Origin: JBFJVZ01 sp041623895
GTDB taxonomy: Bacteria; Planctomycetota; Planctomycetia; Pirellulales; Pirellulaceae
Direction: 5' to 3'
NCBI GenBank assembly: GCA_041623895.1
Contig: JBFJVZ010000121.1
Location: 1-17,223, forward strand
DNA: 17,223 bases
The notes below the pieces were generated by a model. The model was not told the origin of the DNA. It did no database searches and worked only from the letters and a program-made list of their open reading frames with translations. A program made the position numbers and the translations under genes. Positions 1 through 10,517 of this stretch are shown one piece after another; the first letter of the stretch is position 1, and each line of letters starts with the position of its first letter.

Positions 1-128
1 GTGACGGCGAACGCGAAATCAGTACACACTGTGACATGCGGCGACGCTACGGAATTGATGCGATTCGCTTCAAGGTGAATCGCACGGACGACGAAAATCG
101 AATGAAGAATTGCGGACAATTCGCCTGA
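1..128 (+). CDS. 3' end of an unidentified upstream CDS (partial)
   Basis: Frame 3 is open from the window edge to a TGA at 126-128, giving about 41 residues that end in CGQFA. The piece is rich in charged residues (DGERE near its start, NRTDDEN near its end), and its codons look like those of the neighbouring genes. Its stop overlaps the ATG at 128 by one base (TGATG), a common arrangement for translationally coupled genes. That is the main reason to think it is a real gene end and that the recG start is at 128. I do not recognise a family in so short a fragment. The other two plus-strand frames are closed by stops in this stretch. It could still be chance open sequence. Confidence 0.45.
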   Translation, partial: DGEREISTHCDMRRRYGIDAIRFKVNRTDDENRMKNCGQFA

Positions 129-2272
129 TGGCCAGCGAAACAACGTCGATGACGCTAGCAACACCCGTGCAATTTCTGCCCGGAGTTGGCCCCGTGCGCG
201 CCGACCGGCTGCGGCGACTGGGTCTGAAGACCGCGCGCGATGTGCTGTTCTTGTTTCCTCGGGACTATGAGTTTCCGGCGCCGGCGGCCTCAGTCGGCGA
301 GCTCCGCGACGGGGTACCGGCGTCGCTGGTGGGTGAGATCACTGATGCCGAACTGGTTTCAAGGACGCCCGGCAAAACGGTCTTCGGCGCGATCGTGGAG
401 AACGAAAGCGGTGCGGCACGGATCCTGTTTTTCAATCAACCATTCCGCGCCGAGCAGCTGACATTCGGACGGCACGTTTTGATCTCGGGCGAGCCGAAGT
501 TAAATGGGCTGCGGATGGAGTTCATTCATCCGAAGGTGACGATTTTGGATAAGGCGGAGAACCTGCCCAAACCTCGCATTCTGCCGATTTATCCGCTCAC
601 CGAGGGGGTCAAGCAATCTGATTTGCGGCGTTTGACTTCCGACGTGGTGACCAAGCTGGCCGATTCGCTGGGTGAAGTCATGCCGGCTTCCTTGCGGGAG
701 CGCGGCGCGGAGGCATTGCGTGCCGCCGGTGTCCCAATCGAAGGGACGCTTCCGGGAATCGCCCAGGCGCTGATGCAGCTGCATCGTCCGGACGACGAGT
801 CACATCTGGCTGCTGCCCGCACTCGGTTTGTCTTCCAAGAATTGTTTGTCATGCAGTTAGCGCTGGCGATGCGGCGCCGCATGTTGACGACCGACCTGCG
901 TGCTCCGCCACTGCCCCCCAGCGCGATGATCGATGCGAGAATTCTGAACCGGTTTCCTTTTGAGCTGACCGGCGATCAACGCCGGGTGATCGAAGAAATT
1001 GGGCGGGATATGTCGCGTCAATTCCCCATGAATCGACTGCTGCAAGGTGACGTGGGCAGTGGGAAAACGGTGATTGCCATCTACGCCATGATGCTGACGG
1101 TTGCTGACGGTCACCAAGCTGTGATGATGGCACCGACGGAGGTACTTGCACGGCAACACTATCGAACGTTGTCACAAACCTTGACCGGCAGTCGAGTGCG
1201 AATCGGATTGCTGTGTGGATCACTGACCGATGCGGAGCGGCGCGAGGTTCTGCGGGCGACAGCAGTGGGCGAAATCGATCTGTTGATCGGCACCCAGGCG
1301 TTGTTGTACGGAGTCGAATTCAAGCAACTTGGTTTGTGTGTGATCGATGAACAACACAAATTCGGCGTCTCGCAAAGAGTCGCCCTGCGGAGCGGCGGAA
1401 TCGACCCGCACTACCTGGTGATGTCGGCGACGCCTATTCCCCGGACGATCGGCATGACCTTGTTTGGCGATGTCGATGTTAGCACGCTGCAGCAGAAACC
1501 GCCTGGCCGCGCTGCGGTCAACACGTACCTGGCCCACGATGGCTGGAAAGATCGTTGGTGGTCGTTCGTGCGTCAACGTCTGGAAGAAGGCCGGCAAGCT
1601 TTCGTCGTCGCGCCCCGGGTGGAATCTCCGCAAGCCGCAGATGGTGACGAAGAGGTCGAAGACGTATCGTCGGTGCAATCGGTGTACGAGCAGTTGCGAC
1701 AAGAACAATTCGCCGACTACGAAGTCGGTCTGCTCCACGGTCGGATGCCGAATGATGAAAAGCAAGCGGTGATGCAGGCGTTTGCAGCGGGGCGGATCCA
1801 AGTTCTCGTCAGCACGACCGTAATCGAAGTCGGCATCGATGTGCCCAACGCTACGGTGATGACGATCTTGGGAGCCCAGCGATTCGGACTCGCACAGCTT
1901 CATCAGCTGCGGGGACGCGTGTCGCGTGGCGATCATGCCGGGCACGTGTGCGTGTTCACCGATGGACCGCAGTCGCCGGAAGAGAACGAACGGCTGCAGA
2001 TTTTCCAGCAAACTGACGACGGTTTCGAGTTGGCCGAAGCCGACTTCCGCATGCGAGGTCCCGGTGACCTGTTGGGCCGAAAGCAGAGTGGTATGCCGCC
2101 GTTGCGGATCGCGGATCTTCACAAGGACTTGCTGATTCTCCAGGCTGCTCGCGATCTGGCCCAAACCATGATCGACGAAGATCCCGAACTTTCGGCCGAC
2201 CAACTGGCTGACTTGCGGACCCAGGTAATGCGCCGTTACGGCAAACGATTGGACCTGGGCGACGTCGCTTGA
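128..2272 (+). CDS. recG: ATP-dependent DNA helicase RecG
   Basis: RecG is a superfamily 2 helicase that remodels stalled replication forks and branch-migrates Holliday junctions in the cytoplasm. From ATG 128 the product is 714 aa, close to the usual length of about 690. The N-terminal part has the helix-hairpin-helix-like FLPGVGP segment, followed by the wedge/OB-fold region (roughly residues 50-150). Walker A, GDVGSGKT, is at about residues 307-314. The Walker B/DExH box, DEQH, is at about 407-410 and is followed by KFGVSQR. Motif III is SATPIPRT. The C-terminal helicase lobe carries STTVIEVGIDVPNA and the motif VI region LHQLRGRVSRGD. A Ser replaces the second Gly of the usual GRVGRG. A TTG at 110 is in frame, and ATG 149 is also possible. 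I prefer 128 because it overlaps the upstream stop. No strong Shine-Dalgarno is visible, which fits translational coupling. Confidence 0.97.
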   Translation: MASETTSMTLATPVQFLPGVGPVRADRLRRLGLKTARDVLFLFPRDYEFPAPAASVGELRDGVPASLVGEITDAELVSRTPGKTVFGAIVENESGAARILFFNQPFRAEQLTFGRHVLISGEPKLNGLRMEFIHPKVTILDKAENLPKPRILPIYPLTEGVKQSDLRRLTSDVVTKLADSLGEVMPASLRERGAEALRAAGVPIEGTLPGIAQALMQLHRPDDESHLAAARTRFVFQELFVMQLALAMRRRMLTTDLRAPPLPPSAMIDARILNRFPFELTGDQRRVIEEIGRDMSRQFPMNRLLQGDVGSGKTVIAIYAMMLTVADGHQAVMMAPTEVLARQHYRTLSQTLTGSRVRIGLLCGSLTDAERREVLRATAVGEIDLLIGTQALLYGVEFKQLGLCVIDEQHKFGVSQRVALRSGGIDPHYLVMSATPIPRTIGMTLFGDVDVSTLQQKPPGRAAVNTYLAHDGWKDRWWSFVRQRLEEGRQAFVVAPRVESPQAADGDEEVEDVSSVQSVYEQLRQEQFADYEVGLLHGRMPNDEKQAVMQAFAAGRIQVLVSTTVIEVGIDVPNATVMTILGAQRFGLAQLHQLRGRVSRGDHAGHVCVFTDGPQSPEENERLQIFQQTDDGFELAEADFRMRGPGDLLGRKQSGMPPLRIADLHKDLLILQAARDLAQTMIDEDPELSADQLADLRTQVMRRYGKRLDLGDVA

Positions 2273-2342
2273 TGGACGAGCGTGATTGTGAATCATGGGA
2301 TCGCCGCCGCCGGGCGTCAACCGCGGTTCTGGCGGTACGAAG

Positions 2343-2364
2343 CGGACGCTAACGAGAGCGTCCG
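2343..2364. repeat. Perfect 8-bp-stem palindrome between recG and the PfkB gene
   Basis: CGGACGCT (2343-2350) and AGCGTCCG (2357-2364) are perfect reverse complements around a 6-nt loop. The element lies about 70 nt after the recG stop and has no T-tract on either side, so an intrinsic terminator is not supported. The GAGCGTCCGG at its right end recurs near 3666-3675, in the spacer after the next gene. It looks like one of a dispersed set of extragenic palindromes. An RNA-stabilising or Rho-related role is possible but is inference. Confidence 0.55.
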
Positions 2365-2430
2365 GCTTGGTAGCTGATCGCGGGGCCGGATCACCAGGGC
2401 TTACGTATTTTGGCGGATCGAATTAGGTTG

Positions 2431-2450
2431 TCCGTCTCGCGTAAGACGGA
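2431..2450. repeat. Perfect 7-bp-stem hairpin upstream of the PfkB gene
   Basis: TCCGTCT (2431-2437) and AGACGGA (2444-2450) pair perfectly around a CGCGTA loop. The hairpin lies about 75 nt before the ATG at 2526, in the recG-PfkB spacer, and has no T-run after it. It could be part of the 5' leader of the kinase mRNA or another extragenic palindrome. Apart from this and the palindrome at 2343-2364, I see nothing in 2273-2525; no convincing -35/-10 pair stands out. Confidence 0.45.
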
Positions 2451-2525
2451 ATTCACTCCGTTGCTCGCACTTCTGGAACCGCCGGCGGATTGACTTCCGT
2501 TCTACAAGCAAGAGAAAAGAAGCGA

Positions 2526-3518
2526 ATGACCACGTACGACGTATTTGGTGTGGGCAACGCCCTGGTTGACGTGCAAGCCCGTGTCGAAGATTCGATGTTG
2601 ACCGACTTGGGAATCGATAAAGGCATCATGACACTGGTCGATGCGGACCAGCAGACGCGCATTCTGGACGCGCTGGACGGCCGTCCGCTGAATCTTTGTG
2701 CCGGCGGGTCGGCAGCCAATACGATTGCCGCGGTGGCGGATTTTGGCGGCAAAGCTGCTTACGTGGGCAAGATCGGGCACGATGAAACGGGGAAATTCTT
2801 TTTGCAGGACATGCGAGACTTGGGGGTCACGATCGACGTACACCCTGCCGACGAGATATCGGGCACTTGCGCCGTTTTGATCACAGCAGACGCGCAACGC
2901 ACACTGCTTACGAACTTGGGCGCATCGACGTTGTTAACAGAAGACGATATTCACGAAGAGCTGATTCGATCATCAAAGTACGTATACATCGAAGGTTACT
3001 TGTTGACCGGTGAAACGACCAAAGCTGCCGCCTATCGCGCGATGGACCTGGCTAAGAGCAACGGTGTCAAAGTTGCCTTCACAGCATCCGATCCATTCCT
3101 GGTTAACTTGATTCGTGACGAGATCTGGGATTTGATCACCGGCCCCGTCGACTTGTTCTTTTGTAACGAGGAAGAAGCCAAAAGCTTGACCGGCGAACAA
3201 GATCCAATCGCTTGTGGTGCAAAGATCCACGAGCATGCAGAAAACGTCGCGCTCACGCTCGGTCCCAAGGGTTCGATCGTCATGCACGGAGGCGAATCCT
3301 TCCCCATCGAAGGTGTTGATGTCGAAGCGATCGACACCACGGGCGCGGGTGACATGTATGCTGGTGCGTTGCTGTACGGGATCACCAACGGAATGAGCTG
3401 GAAGCAAGCCGGCCACGTTGCCTCGCACGCCGCTGCCAGAATTGTCTCGCAATTGGGTGCGCGACTCGACCACAAGTTCACCCCCGAAGAACTGGTCGAG
3501 TTGAGCAACGGTGCTTGA
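2526..3518 (+). CDS. PfkB-family carbohydrate/nucleoside kinase, adenosine-kinase-like
   Basis: This ribokinase/PfkB-superfamily kinase transfers the ATP gamma-phosphate to a hydroxymethyl group of a sugar or nucleoside in the cytoplasm. The product is 330 aa, normal for the family. The N-terminal strand GVGNALVD (residues 8-15) and the glycine-rich GGSAANT (60-66) form the substrate-binding region. FFCNEEEAKSLTG is the family's typical segment before the nucleotide site. The PfkB signature DTTGAGD (270-276) carries the anion hole and the catalytic Asp276. The GNALVD opening and overall layout resemble the bacterial adenosine-kinase-like subgroup. The substrate cannot be fixed from sequence, so fructokinase or another sugar kinase remains possible. 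The start is ATG 2526, preceded by a purine-rich stretch (AGAGAAAAGAAG); an in-frame TTG at 2490 would add residues that do not look like this family. It appears to be transcribed alone. Confidence 0.9.
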   Translation: MTTYDVFGVGNALVDVQARVEDSMLTDLGIDKGIMTLVDADQQTRILDALDGRPLNLCAGGSAANTIAAVADFGGKAAYVGKIGHDETGKFFLQDMRDLGVTIDVHPADEISGTCAVLITADAQRTLLTNLGASTLLTEDDIHEELIRSSKYVYIEGYLLTGETTKAAAYRAMDLAKSNGVKVAFTASDPFLVNLIRDEIWDLITGPVDLFFCNEEEAKSLTGEQDPIACGAKIHEHAENVALTLGPKGSIVMHGGESFPIEGVDVEAIDTTGAGDMYAGALLYGITNGMSWKQAGHVASHAAARIVSQLGARLDHKFTPEELVELSNGA

Positions 3519-3550
3519 CGCGAGTACTCCCAGCCCACTTTGAATTGATC

Positions 3551-3600
3551 AATAAAAAACGCGAGGCAACCAACGACAAGGGAAGTCGGTTGCGCTCGCG
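3551..3600 (-). terminator. Intrinsic terminator for the minus-strand Gly/Tyr-rich gene
   Basis: GCGAGGCAACC (3561-3571) pairs with GGTTGC (3588-3593) plus CTCGC (3595-3599), giving an 11-bp stem with one bulged base at 3594; C3560 and G3600 can extend it. Read on the minus strand, the hairpin is followed at once by a U-rich run (TTTTTTATT, complement of 3551-3559). That is the classic Rho-independent layout. It lies about 140 nt beyond the stop of the minus-strand gene at 3741. On the plus strand the A-run comes before the stem, so it is not an obvious terminator for the PfkB gene ending at 3518. Confidence 0.72.
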
Positions 3601-3690
3601 CCACGGATGGCCCCACCCGCGTTAGGCCAGCATGGGATTGGTCGGCACCATCAACCGGCATGCGTGAGCGTCCGGTTCAATCCGCGAGAA

Positions 3691-3711
3691 CCGTGGGCTA
3701 ATGCCCAGCGG
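3691..3711. repeat. Extragenic palindrome between convergent genes
   Basis: CCGTGGGC (3691-3698) pairs with GCCCA plus CGG (3703-3707 and 3709-3711) around a TAAT loop, with one bulged G at 3708. It lies in the 222-nt spacer between the convergent PfkB and Gly/Tyr-rich genes. The flanking sequence (GAGCGTCCGG at 3666-3675, GCTGATC after the stem) shares short words with the spacer at 2340-2380. I take it as a member of a dispersed repeat family; copy number cannot be judged from this window. Confidence 0.5.
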
Positions 3712-3740
3712 CTGATCCCATGGTCAAATCTGGACAGAAA

Positions 3741-4112
3741 CTAGAAGCCGATTCGAAATGAGATGCCGCTGCGACTGTAACCCGGATAGCCATAGCCGCC
3801 GTAACCGCCGCCGTAACCGCCGCCGTAACCGCCACCGTAGCCGCGGCCGTAGCCGCCGTAGCCGTGGCTGCGGCAATGACGCCCGCTGTAACCGCCGTAG
3901 CCATAGCTCGGATACGGAATGGCAGCACGCAAATGACTGCGGTAGATGGGAGCACCACCGTAGTAAGCGGGATGACGATGGCTGGCGTGGCCGTATCCAT
4001 AAGTGGGCATTCCAAAGCCGATGCTGATGCCGCCGCCAGCGCTTGCCGTGTCTTGCGACAACATCAAGGGAAGTGCGATCAACGCCGTGGCCAAGACAAT
4101 TCTTTTCAACAT
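3741..4112 (-). CDS. Small secreted Gly/Tyr-rich repeat protein
   Basis: The product is 123 aa. The first 25 or so residues form a clear Sec signal peptide: Lys-Arg at positions 3-4, a hydrophobic core (IVLATALIALPLML) and a likely cleavage site after TASA. The mature part is low-complexity, dominated by Gly, Tyr, Ser, Arg and His, with GGGY units in tandem towards the C-terminus (roughly residues 88-110). It has a single Cys and no recognisable enzyme domain. Such sequences suit a structural or surface/matrix protein, but no function can be assigned. The start is well supported: GAGGAA (4126-4121 on the minus strand) lies 8 nt before the ATG at 4112. A GC-rich hairpin sits just upstream of that site and an intrinsic terminator downstream. 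The gene converges on the PfkB gene and seems monocistronic. Open frames on the opposite strand here are Arg-rich shadows of the repeat. Confidence 0.82.
   Translation of the reverse strand: MLKRIVLATALIALPLMLSQDTASAGGGISIGFGMPTYGYGHASHRHPAYYGGAPIYRSHLRAAIPYPSYGYGGYSGRHCRSHGYGGYGRGYGGGYGGGYGGGYGGYGYPGYSRSGISFRIGF
3801..3848. repeat. 12-bp tandem repeat encoding GGGY units
   Basis: Four consecutive 12-bp units lie inside the Gly/Tyr-rich gene: GTAACCGCCGCC twice exactly (3801-3812, 3813-3824), then one copy with a single change (3825-3836), then a diverged copy (3837-3848), given as the plus strand. Each unit encodes Gly-Gly-Gly-Tyr or a close variant on the minus strand. The unit is a multiple of three, so expansion or contraction by slippage would keep the frame. 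Confidence 0.85.
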
Positions 4113-4130
4113 AGAAGGATTTCCTCAAAC

Positions 4131-4156
4131 GGGGGGATTGGACGGGCAAACCCCCC
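4131..4156 (-). promoter_or_regulatory. GC hairpin in the leader of the Gly/Tyr-rich gene
   Basis: GGGGGG at 4131-4136 and CCCCCC at 4151-4156 can form a 6-bp all-GC stem with a 14-nt loop. On the minus-strand transcript it ends only 4 nt before the Shine-Dalgarno (4126-4121) of the secreted-protein gene. It could affect ribosome access or mRNA stability. The pairing is seen in the sequence; the regulatory role is inference. Confidence 0.4.
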
Positions 4157-4386
4157 TCTCGATATGCGAGCCGGGGCCTCGTCCGTGAAACTACCACGGT
4201 GCATCGAGCGGGCCGAAGCTGGAACTCGCAACCGAGAATCAACGTAAGTTGTTTGTGGAAAACCGTTTAACCGATCTTCTGGTTGCCCGTGAGGGGTCAG
4301 TCAGGTGCCATCGAGTTGACGACACTCTGTTGTCAAAGGGTGAGACCTAGTGGTGCTTCCACGTTGAACTTGTGGGTAACGAAGTC

Positions 4387-4450
4387 GTAGCCGATGTCGC
4401 CAGACTTCGGGGTATCTTGGAACGAACCGAATTCTGGGGAATCCGGCTAC
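4387..4450. repeat. 24-bp imperfect inverted repeat
   Basis: The left arm (4387-4410, starting GTAGCCGATG and ending ACTTCGG) and the right arm (4427-4450, starting CCGAATTCTG and ending CCGGCTAC) are reverse complements at 19 of 24 positions, around a 16-nt spacer. No open frame is associated with it. Its size and imperfect arms suggest a REP- or MITE-like extragenic element, possibly two facing copies of a shorter unit. The fold could form on either strand. Confidence 0.6.
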
Positions 4451-4494
4451 CCTAAAGTCAAAAGTTGACAGAGCACGAGGCGTTTGGACATAGC

Positions 4495-4523
4495 TAATCG
4501 GGTGCCCCGTTAATCGGGTGCCC
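4495..4523. repeat. 13-bp direct repeat at the 3' end of the TTG-start gene
   Basis: TAATCGGGTGCCC occurs at 4495-4507 and again at 4511-4523, a 16-bp period. The second copy overlaps the stop and last codons of the minus-strand gene ending at 4510, so that gene's C-terminal Ala-Pro-Asp-stop lies in the repeat. A short duplication or a repeat insertion at the gene end would explain it. Confidence 0.6.
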
Positions 4524-4821
4524 GGCGCGATTCTTCGACGGAACGAAAACGCACACTCAGCAGCCAGGCTTCGAACCATCGCGGCTTGCGCAGTCTGGGA
4601 TCGTCAGATTGGACAAGGTGCTCTTTTCCTCGCCGTGTACGAAGTCGCAACGTCCCGTCGTCAAGAACTTCGTCGACAATCCAGTATTTATCAACAATGT
4701 AGCTGTAGGTTTCGCCCTTTGGCGAAGGGCTCGTTTGCTTCGCTCGGGGACCTGGCGAGGCACTGCGTTTCTGTTTGCGATAGATGACCCAATCGCCCGG
4801 TTTAAACTGACTTGTCGACAA
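4510..4821 (-). CDS. Conserved-looking small hypothetical protein with a TTG start
   Basis: The product is 103 aa. A longer open frame continues upstream to 5322, but I place the start at TTG 4821-4819. AGGAG (4833-4829 on the minus strand) lies 7 nt before it, and everything upstream would overlap the PSD1 gene on the other strand. The protein reads as a compact soluble domain: FKPGDWVIYRK near the N-terminus, then GETYSYIVDKYWIV, then EVLDDGTLRLRTRRGKEH, then DDPRLRKPRWFE. The alternating strands and the GDWV opening suggest a small beta-barrel (SH3/KOW-like) fold; that is inference. From memory it resembles unnamed small proteins of planctomycetes. It has no signal peptide or membrane segment. 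It points away from the PSD1 gene, sharing a short divergent spacer. Function unknown. Confidence 0.72.
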   Translation of the reverse strand: MSTSQFKPGDWVIYRKQKRSASPGPRAKQTSPSPKGETYSYIVDKYWIVDEVLDDGTLRLRTRRGKEHLVQSDDPRLRKPRWFEAWLLSVRFRSVEESRRAPD

Positions 4822-4828
4822 CGTCGTG

Positions 4829-4833
4829 CTCCT
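4829..4833 (-). promoter_or_regulatory. Shine-Dalgarno site that fixes the TTG start
   Basis: AGGAG on the minus strand lies 7 nt before TTG 4821-4819. No ATG or GTG in this frame nearby has as good a site, and homologous-looking sequence begins just after the TTG. It therefore decides the start of the 103-aa protein. Confidence 0.65.
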
Positions 4834-4980
4834 TGACGTGGAATCCCCGATTCTTCCGGGGTTGAAGAGATTTGTCCAGCGGAATCCCGCGGCGCGGTTG
4901 ATCGTATTTGCGCAGCTATCGCCGACCCGTAGTACGATAGCGGCTTGCTGGCACTTGGCGAACATCGAGAAAAGTATTGG

Positions 4981-9039
<4,059 letters not shown>

Positions 9040-9054
9040 GAAACGAGTCGAGTG

Positions 9055-10494
9055 ATGAATGAATCTTGGATCGCTTCCAGACGTCAAATGTTAAGACGCG
9101 GCTCGATCGGGTTCGGCGCTGCTGCCTTAACAGCGATCATGGATCAAAACGAGACGCGTGCGGCAAGCCAATTGCCGGCAAATGCCGCGTTGCCGAAGTT
9201 TCATCATCCCCCCGCAGCCAAGCATGTCATCTTTTGTTACATGTCGGGCGGCGTCTCACATGTCGATTCCTTCGACCCCAAACCGAAGCTCAAGGAATTG
9301 CACGGCCAACCGATGCCGGTGAAAGTGCAACGCACGCAGTTCAACAATAATGGCAACGTGATGGCCAGCCCGTTTGAGTTCAAACAATGGGGGGAAAGCG
9401 GACTGCCGATCAGCAGCATGTTTCCAAATTTGGGTGAAGTCGCCGACGAACTGGCCGTCGTTCGATCGATGACCACGCCAGTGAATGAACATGCCCAAGG
9501 CAATTTCTTTATGCACAGCGGGTTCCCTTTCATGGGCCACCCCTCAGCCGGCGCATGGTGCAGCTACGGACTTGGCAGCGAGAACGAAAGCCTGCCCGGT
9601 TATGTGGTCTTGCAAAGCGGTGGTGCCGTGCCGCCGCACGGCGGCGTCGCGCTGTTCAGCAACGGCTTTCTGCCGGGACAGCACCAGGGTTCCATTCTGA
9701 TCGCTGACAAAGCGGAAGCGATTCGCAACATCCGTTCGCCCGATGCCCGCGAAACTCAACGTCGGCGTCTCGGCTTCGCCAAGCGATTCGATGACCAGTA
9801 TTTGCAAGCCACCGGTTACGACACTCAAATCGAAGCGGCGATCAAGAATTATGAAACGGCGTTTCGCATGCAAGCGGAAGTACCCGAGCTGTGCGACATT
9901 AGCGGCGAGTCGGAAAAAACCAAATCGATGTATGGTCTCGATTCCCGCGATCAGCAAACCGCTGGCTACGCGCGGCAGTGTCTATTGGCAAGACGGTTGG
10001 TCGAAAAAGGAGTGCGTTTTATCGAGCTGAGTTGTCTGAACGAAGGCATTGGTGCCGGCAACGCACCCAACCCCTGGGACCAACACGGTGATTTGGAAAG
10101 AGGTCACGCCGCGATGGCCTTCCAAGTCGATCAGCCGATCGCGGCGCTAATCAAAGACCTCCGCGCGCGAGGATTATTGGACCAGACACTGATCATTTGG
10201 TCGGGAGAATTCGGCCGCACACCATTTTCCCAAGGCAGCAACGGCCGCGACCATAATCCGTTCGGTTTCAGCATCTGGATGGCCGGCGGAGGCATCAAAG
10301 GTGGCACGGTTCACGGCGCCACCGACGAACTGGGCTACCACGCTGTCGAAGATGTCCATACCGTCTACGACCTTTGGGCAACCGTGTTACACCTGTTAGG
10401 CGTCAACCACGAAAAACTCACCTACCGTTACAGCGGCCGCGACTTTCGCCTAACTGACGTTCACGGAAACGTCATGCGAGAGATCATCCGATGA
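9055..10494 (+). CDS. Tat-exported DUF1501 (sulfatase/alkaline-phosphatase-fold) protein
   Basis: The product is 479 aa, typical for DUF1501. The N-terminus has a twin-arginine motif, SRRQMLR (8-14), then a moderately hydrophobic stretch (IGFGAAALTAIM), so Tat export of a folded protein is likely. Family landmarks are KHVIFCYMSGGVSHVDSFDPK (roughly 56-76), the segment LIIWSGEFGRTP (ending at 390) and GRDHNPF (397-403). The GEFGRTP and GRDH motifs correspond to the metal/phosphate-site strands of alkaline-phosphatase-like folds, but catalysis by DUF1501 proteins is not established to my knowledge. It starts 15 nt after the PSD1 stop, so the two are almost certainly cotranscribed; this pairing recurs many times in planctomycete genomes. 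A GTG three bases earlier (9052) is an equally possible start. The Shine-Dalgarno is weak, which suggests coupling to the upstream gene. Confidence 0.93.
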   Translation: MNESWIASRRQMLRRGSIGFGAAALTAIMDQNETRAASQLPANAALPKFHHPPAAKHVIFCYMSGGVSHVDSFDPKPKLKELHGQPMPVKVQRTQFNNNGNVMASPFEFKQWGESGLPISSMFPNLGEVADELAVVRSMTTPVNEHAQGNFFMHSGFPFMGHPSAGAWCSYGLGSENESLPGYVVLQSGGAVPPHGGVALFSNGFLPGQHQGSILIADKAEAIRNIRSPDARETQRRRLGFAKRFDDQYLQATGYDTQIEAAIKNYETAFRMQAEVPELCDISGESEKTKSMYGLDSRDQQTAGYARQCLLARRLVEKGVRFIELSCLNEGIGAGNAPNPWDQHGDLERGHAAMAFQVDQPIAALIKDLRARGLLDQTLIIWSGEFGRTPFSQGSNGRDHNPFGFSIWMAGGGIKGGTVHGATDELGYHAVEDVHTVYDLWATVLHLLGVNHEKLTYRYSGRDFRLTDVHGNVMREIIR

Positions 10495-10517
10495 ATCGTG
10501 ACTACTTGAGTAGCAAC

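Larger units (their letters stand above)
4113..4509. other. Repeat-rich intergenic region of about 400 nt
   Basis: No convincing gene lies here between two minus-strand genes. The part next to 4112 should hold the promoter and leader of the secreted-protein gene; I cannot pick out a reliable -35/-10 pair. TTGACGACA (4316-4324) and TGTTGTCAA (4328-4336) form an imperfect hairpin with one mismatch. The stretch 4387-4450 is a long imperfect inverted repeat. The 3' edge starts a 13-bp direct repeat that runs into the next gene. Short open frames crossing the region lack start signals and look like chance. Confidence 0.6.

Noticed and set aside
1220..2320. A 366-codon minus-strand open frame opposite recG
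   Set aside because: It is a shadow of recG: it lies antisense to helicase motifs, has low-complexity His/Arg-rich sequence, no family resemblance and no ribosome site.
3758..4247. Arg- and Ala-rich plus-strand open frames opposite the Gly/Tyr-rich gene
   Set aside because: They result from translating the GC-rich repeat in the wrong strand, while the minus-strand frame has a signal peptide, ribosome site and terminator.
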